A stretch of DNA of 64,000 bases from Vibrio barjaei. GTDB lineage: Bacteria > Pseudomonadota > Gammaproteobacteria > Enterobacterales > Vibrionaceae. A program made the translations under genes and the position numbers. The notes beneath the pieces were generated by a model. That model did no database searches. It saw only the letters and a list, made by a program, of their open reading frames with translations, and was not told the origin of the DNA. The number at the start of each line of letters is the position of its first letter. Position 1 is the stretch's first letter. Location: NCBI RefSeq assembly GCF_001639065.2, contig NZ_LQXO02000034.1, forward strand, positions 1 through 64,000. Reading direction: 5' to 3'. Shown piece by piece: positions 61,152 through 64,000 of the stretch.

Positions 61152-61174
61152 AGGCTAGCGGTTACCGCTAGCCT
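61152..61174 (-). terminator. Terminator of metL
   Basis: AGGCTAGCGGT / ACCGCTAGCCT, 11-bp arms around one base (effective loop about five), with a T run on the minus strand, 40 bp past the metL stop. Confidence 0.85.
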
Positions 61175-61213
61175 AGAGATAAAACGAATTCAAAACCAAC
61201 AATTTGCTGTGCG

Positions 61214-63640
61214 TTAGAAGAAACTCGACATTAGGTTTAAATCTGACTGAATCGCACCGGCAGTTACTTCACGTCCAGCTCCCGGACCACGAATCACTAA
61301 GGGGTTATCTTTATACCACTTACTTTCTATAGCAAAGATATTGTCACACGGCAGCAGATTAGCAAGCGCATGCTCTTTAGACAAAGCTTCAATACCGACA
61401 CGAGCTTTACCTTGGCGATCAAGGCGCGCTACATAACGCAGCACTTTGTCTTCACGCTGAGCCTTCTCTAGACGTTCTTGTAAAATTTCACTCAGTAGCT
61501 CTGCCTTTTCAAAAAAGCCATCCAGAGACAACTCCTTAAGCTCCTCCGGAACCAGTGACTCCACCGCTACAGCATCAGGCTCAATATCTAACCCAGATTC
61601 ACGAGCAAGAATAACCAACTTACGCATCACATCTGAGCCATCCAGATCGGCGCGAGGGTCCGGTTCGGTCAAACCTTGTTGCCAAGCCAAATCCACCAGC
61701 TCACTGAAAGGCACGCTGCCATCAAATTGCTGGAACAACCAAGATAACGTCCCGGAGAAAATACCGGAAATCGCCACAATATCGTCACCGCTTTCACGCA
61801 GATCGCGAACCGTATGGTTAATCGGTAACCCTGCACCTACCGTCGCGTTATATAGCCAGTGACGTCCTGTTTTCGAGAATGCATCTTGCACTGCGTGATA
61901 ACTAACACTTGGTGCAGAACCCGCTACTTTGTTGGCCGAGATTAGATGCATGCCATTTTCCGCAATATTCTGGTACTGCTCTGCTAATGCAGGACTCGCC
62001 GTCACATCAAGAACAACAACTTCATCGTAACCTTGAAGATTAGCAAGCTGTTGTAACCAAACATCGCCTTGGTACGCCACAGCTTCATCCTCGTAGCGCT
62101 CCAGCACGGTTTGCTCATTAATGCCTTGGTCATCAAGCCAATACGTTTGACTATCCACCACGGCAACTAAGTTGAAACTCATTCCACGGCGCTTTTCTAG
62201 CTCGCTTTTCTGCTCTTTAAACAACGCCAGCCAACTAGAGCCAATATTACCCTTGCCACATAAGGCGACAGCAACACGTTTTTGAGCTTGGAACAGCTGG
62301 GTGTGTACTGACTTAAGCAGAGGTTGAATGTCAGACTTTCTCAATACAGCAGCAAGACTTAACTTAGATTCTGCTTCGGAGAAAAACTCTACCGGCGCAT
62401 GTTTAAGTTGCTGATAAAAACCAAAACAATGGTTGGCATTCTTAGTCACGCCAGCCCCTACAGCGGCCAGCATGGAATACCCTTCTCTTAGCTTAATCTC
62501 CGCTTCAATTGCTAGGTCTTGCAACTCATTGAGTGCCCCCGACGCAATTTCTGCAGTATAAGCAAGGCGCAAACGTGCTTGATCAGACTGCGCTTCAAAC
62601 GCTAGTGGCTCAAGCTGTGCTCGCTTCAAACCATTCAGCACTTCGTTTTGCGCGCGAGCAAAATCATGACCACTGGCGAATGCGAGGTCAATCAACAGCA
62701 CTTCATCTAACGAGGTAATGATCTTAGCACCGCGCCCAGACGCCAGCACTCGTTCTATACGGGTAGAGCCTGACTCAGGTTGATAACTGCAACGTAAGTT
62801 CAAATCCATAACGCTTTGCGCCACAGGTTGAAGCGTGCGGCTATGTAGCACAGGGGCGGCCAAACGAGCCAACTCACTGGCTTCATCCAGCCTTAATAAT
62901 GGTAGAAGACAGGCATCGCTCACCACACGGGGGTCAGCGCTATAGACCCCGGCAACGTCACTCCAAATTGTCACGCAAGAGACTTCGGCAAGTGCTCCAA
63001 TCACAGTCGCCGAATAATCAGAACCATTTCGCCCAAGCAACACCGTCTCACCTTCATCGCTTTGCGCCATGAAACCGGTAATCACAATACGATGATGAGC
63101 ATGCTGAGCCAACACGTCTTTAATCAAGGCATAAGACTTCGCACGATCCACTTCCGGCTGCGTGCCAAATTCTGCTCGTAAGAAAGCGCGAGCGTCTTGC
63201 GCCACCGCAGGCAAATCAGATTGACGTAAAAGCGCCGCCAGTAATCTAGAGGACCATACTTCACCGTGACCAAGTACGGCCGCACGCTGCGCCTCACTCA
63301 AGGGATAACCCAGTTCACCTAATGTACTAAACTCATCACTGAGCAGCGATTTAAGCTGTTCAGCTTCATCACCTCGCAACAGTTCATCAATGAGCTCGAT
63401 TTGGAACTGTCTTAAAGACTGAAGATGTTCGTGAGCAATACGACCGTCTTTATTGAGCGCATCGAGAAACTCAATTAAACGGTTTGTGGTTTTGCCTGCA
63501 GCAGACACCACAATAAGATCTTCATTGTGTGAGTAATCTTTAAGAATAGAAACGACACGACGATAACACTCAGGATCCGCCAAGCTACTGCCGCCAAATT
63601 TATGTAGTTGCTTCTTCGCCGGAGCGGGTGTGGTACTCAT
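61214..63640 (-). CDS. metL: Bifunctional aspartate kinase II / homoserine dehydrogenase II
   Basis: The 808-residue protein has an aspartokinase domain (about 10-290, KFGGSSLADPE near the N-terminus and GRNGSDYSATVIG), a central ACT-like region (about 315-450) and a homoserine dehydrogenase domain (about 460-800, ALCGKGNIGSSWL, ANKVAGS, GAGLPINHTVRDL, and GRGAG-like RGPGAGREVTAGA). It feeds methionine and threonine synthesis. It lies eight bp after metB, as in the E. coli metBL operon. Confidence 0.95.
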   Translation of the reverse strand: MSTTPAPAKKQLHKFGGSSLADPECYRRVVSILKDYSHNEDLIVVSAAGKTTNRLIEFLDALNKDGRIAHEHLQSLRQFQIELIDELLRGDEAEQLKSLLSDEFSTLGELGYPLSEAQRAAVLGHGEVWSSRLLAALLRQSDLPAVAQDARAFLRAEFGTQPEVDRAKSYALIKDVLAQHAHHRIVITGFMAQSDEGETVLLGRNGSDYSATVIGALAEVSCVTIWSDVAGVYSADPRVVSDACLLPLLRLDEASELARLAAPVLHSRTLQPVAQSVMDLNLRCSYQPESGSTRIERVLASGRGAKIITSLDEVLLIDLAFASGHDFARAQNEVLNGLKRAQLEPLAFEAQSDQARLRLAYTAEIASGALNELQDLAIEAEIKLREGYSMLAAVGAGVTKNANHCFGFYQQLKHAPVEFFSEAESKLSLAAVLRKSDIQPLLKSVHTQLFQAQKRVAVALCGKGNIGSSWLALFKEQKSELEKRRGMSFNLVAVVDSQTYWLDDQGINEQTVLERYEDEAVAYQGDVWLQQLANLQGYDEVVVLDVTASPALAEQYQNIAENGMHLISANKVAGSAPSVSYHAVQDAFSKTGRHWLYNATVGAGLPINHTVRDLRESGDDIVAISGIFSGTLSWLFQQFDGSVPFSELVDLAWQQGLTEPDPRADLDGSDVMRKLVILARESGLDIEPDAVAVESLVPEELKELSLDGFFEKAELLSEILQERLEKAQREDKVLRYVARLDRQGKARVGIEALSKEHALANLLPCDNIFAIESKWYKDNPLVIRGPGAGREVTAGAIQSDLNLMSSFF

Positions 63641-63648
63641 AACTCAAC

Positions 63649-64000
63649 TTATCCTTGGAACGTTATCGCTTTATCAAATGCTTGCTGTAAATCGTCAATC
63701 AGATCGGAGGCATCTTCCAGCCCCACAGACAAACGCAGTAATTGCTGAGAAACGCCCGCCTCTTCTAAAGCTGCTTCTCCCATAGCTCGGTGTGTCATAG
63801 AAGCGGGGTGACAAATCAAACTTTCGACACCACCTAGTGATTCAGCCAGTGAGAACAACTTGAGTTCACCCACAAAGTACTTCAACTGTTCAAAGCTTCC
63901 TGCAAACTCAAAGCTCAACATAGAGCCAAAACCAGACTGCTGTTTCTTGGCAATGTCATGCCCAGGATGTTCAGGCAAGCTTGGGTGATAAATCACTTTG
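63649..64000 (-). CDS. metB: Cystathionine gamma-synthase, C-terminal part (runs off the window)
   Basis: The visible 117 residues are the C-terminal part of a Cys/Met-metabolism PLP enzyme: YHPSLPEHPGHDIA, GFGSMLSFE, LAESLGGVESLICHPASMTHRAM and LRLSVGLEDASDLIDDLQQA are typical of MetB. The rest lies beyond position 64000; the gene is cut by the window edge, not broken. Context (metBL order) favours metB over metC. Confidence 0.93.
   Translation of the reverse strand, partial: KVIYHPSLPEHPGHDIAKKQQSGFGSMLSFEFAGSFEQLKYFVGELKLFSLAESLGGVESLICHPASMTHRAMGEAALEEAGVSQQLLRLSVGLEDASDLIDDLQQAFDKAITFQG

Noticed and set aside
63649..64000. metB as a pseudogene fragment
   Set aside because: The frame is open to the window edge; it is cut by the window, not by a mutation.

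Overview
The window is ordinary, gene-dense gammaproteobacterial chromosome. Its gene content points to a Vibrio species, most likely the large chromosome. Diagnostic genes are the quorum-sensing regulator aphA, the extracellular nuclease xds with a GlyGly-CTERM tail, the argininosuccinate lyase/N-acetylglutamate synthase fusion argH(A), and a peroxiredoxin-glutaredoxin hybrid divergent from oxyR. I see no insertion sequence, CRISPR array, rRNA operon or intact prophage. The species cannot be fixed from sequence reading alone.

Layout. 0-3.7 kb: an HD-GYP phosphodiesterase, then a two-gene unit on the minus strand (a DnaT-like ssDNA-binding-domain protein followed by a phage lambda P-like helicase-loader candidate), next to tRNA-Leu(CAA). 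3.9-13.5 kb: an RDD membrane protein, pgi, yjbQ, alr, dnaB, a DUF481 outer-membrane protein, rplI-rpsR-rpsF (with no priB between rpsR and rpsF), an isoaspartyl peptidase and slyD. 13.6-24.1 kb: the yheV-kefB-kefG / yheS-yheT-yheU-prkB-crp neighbourhood known from enterics, here interrupted by a LysE-type exporter and a divergent MocR regulator. 24.1-29.8 kb: arginine catabolism (argD/astC, astA, astD and a DUF1338 gene) and pabA. 29.9-32.5 kb: xds. 32.8-44.1 kb: the block pilMNOPQ-aroK-aroB-damX-dam-rpe-gph-trpS on the minus strand, with mrcA (PBP1A) divergent from pilM. 47-49.3 kb: oxyR, prx-grx, ridA. 49.5-56.1 kb: arginine biosynthesis (argC-argB-argG and argH(A) on minus, argE divergent). 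56.3-64 kb: ppc, aphA, metF, metL and the 3' part of metB.

How the genes work together. Arginine synthesis and arginine breakdown both lie in the window, and both have candidate ArgR box pairs spaced 21 bp centre to centre. metBL and metF form a methionine group, and metF has tandem Met boxes. The oxyR/prx-grx divergent promoter carries a near-consensus tandem OxyR site. The aphA upstream region has a stretch complementary to my recollection of the 5' end of Qrr small RNAs, plus two palindromic elements.

The most interesting points are the DnaT-like/P-like pair near dnaB combined with the missing priB, the MocR operator-like palindrome in front of the LysE exporter, the complex aphA leader, the DUF1338 gene in the arginine-catabolism operon, and a DamX with an N-terminal ATPase domain. 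Function calls rest on reading the translations and recalling families; no database search was run.
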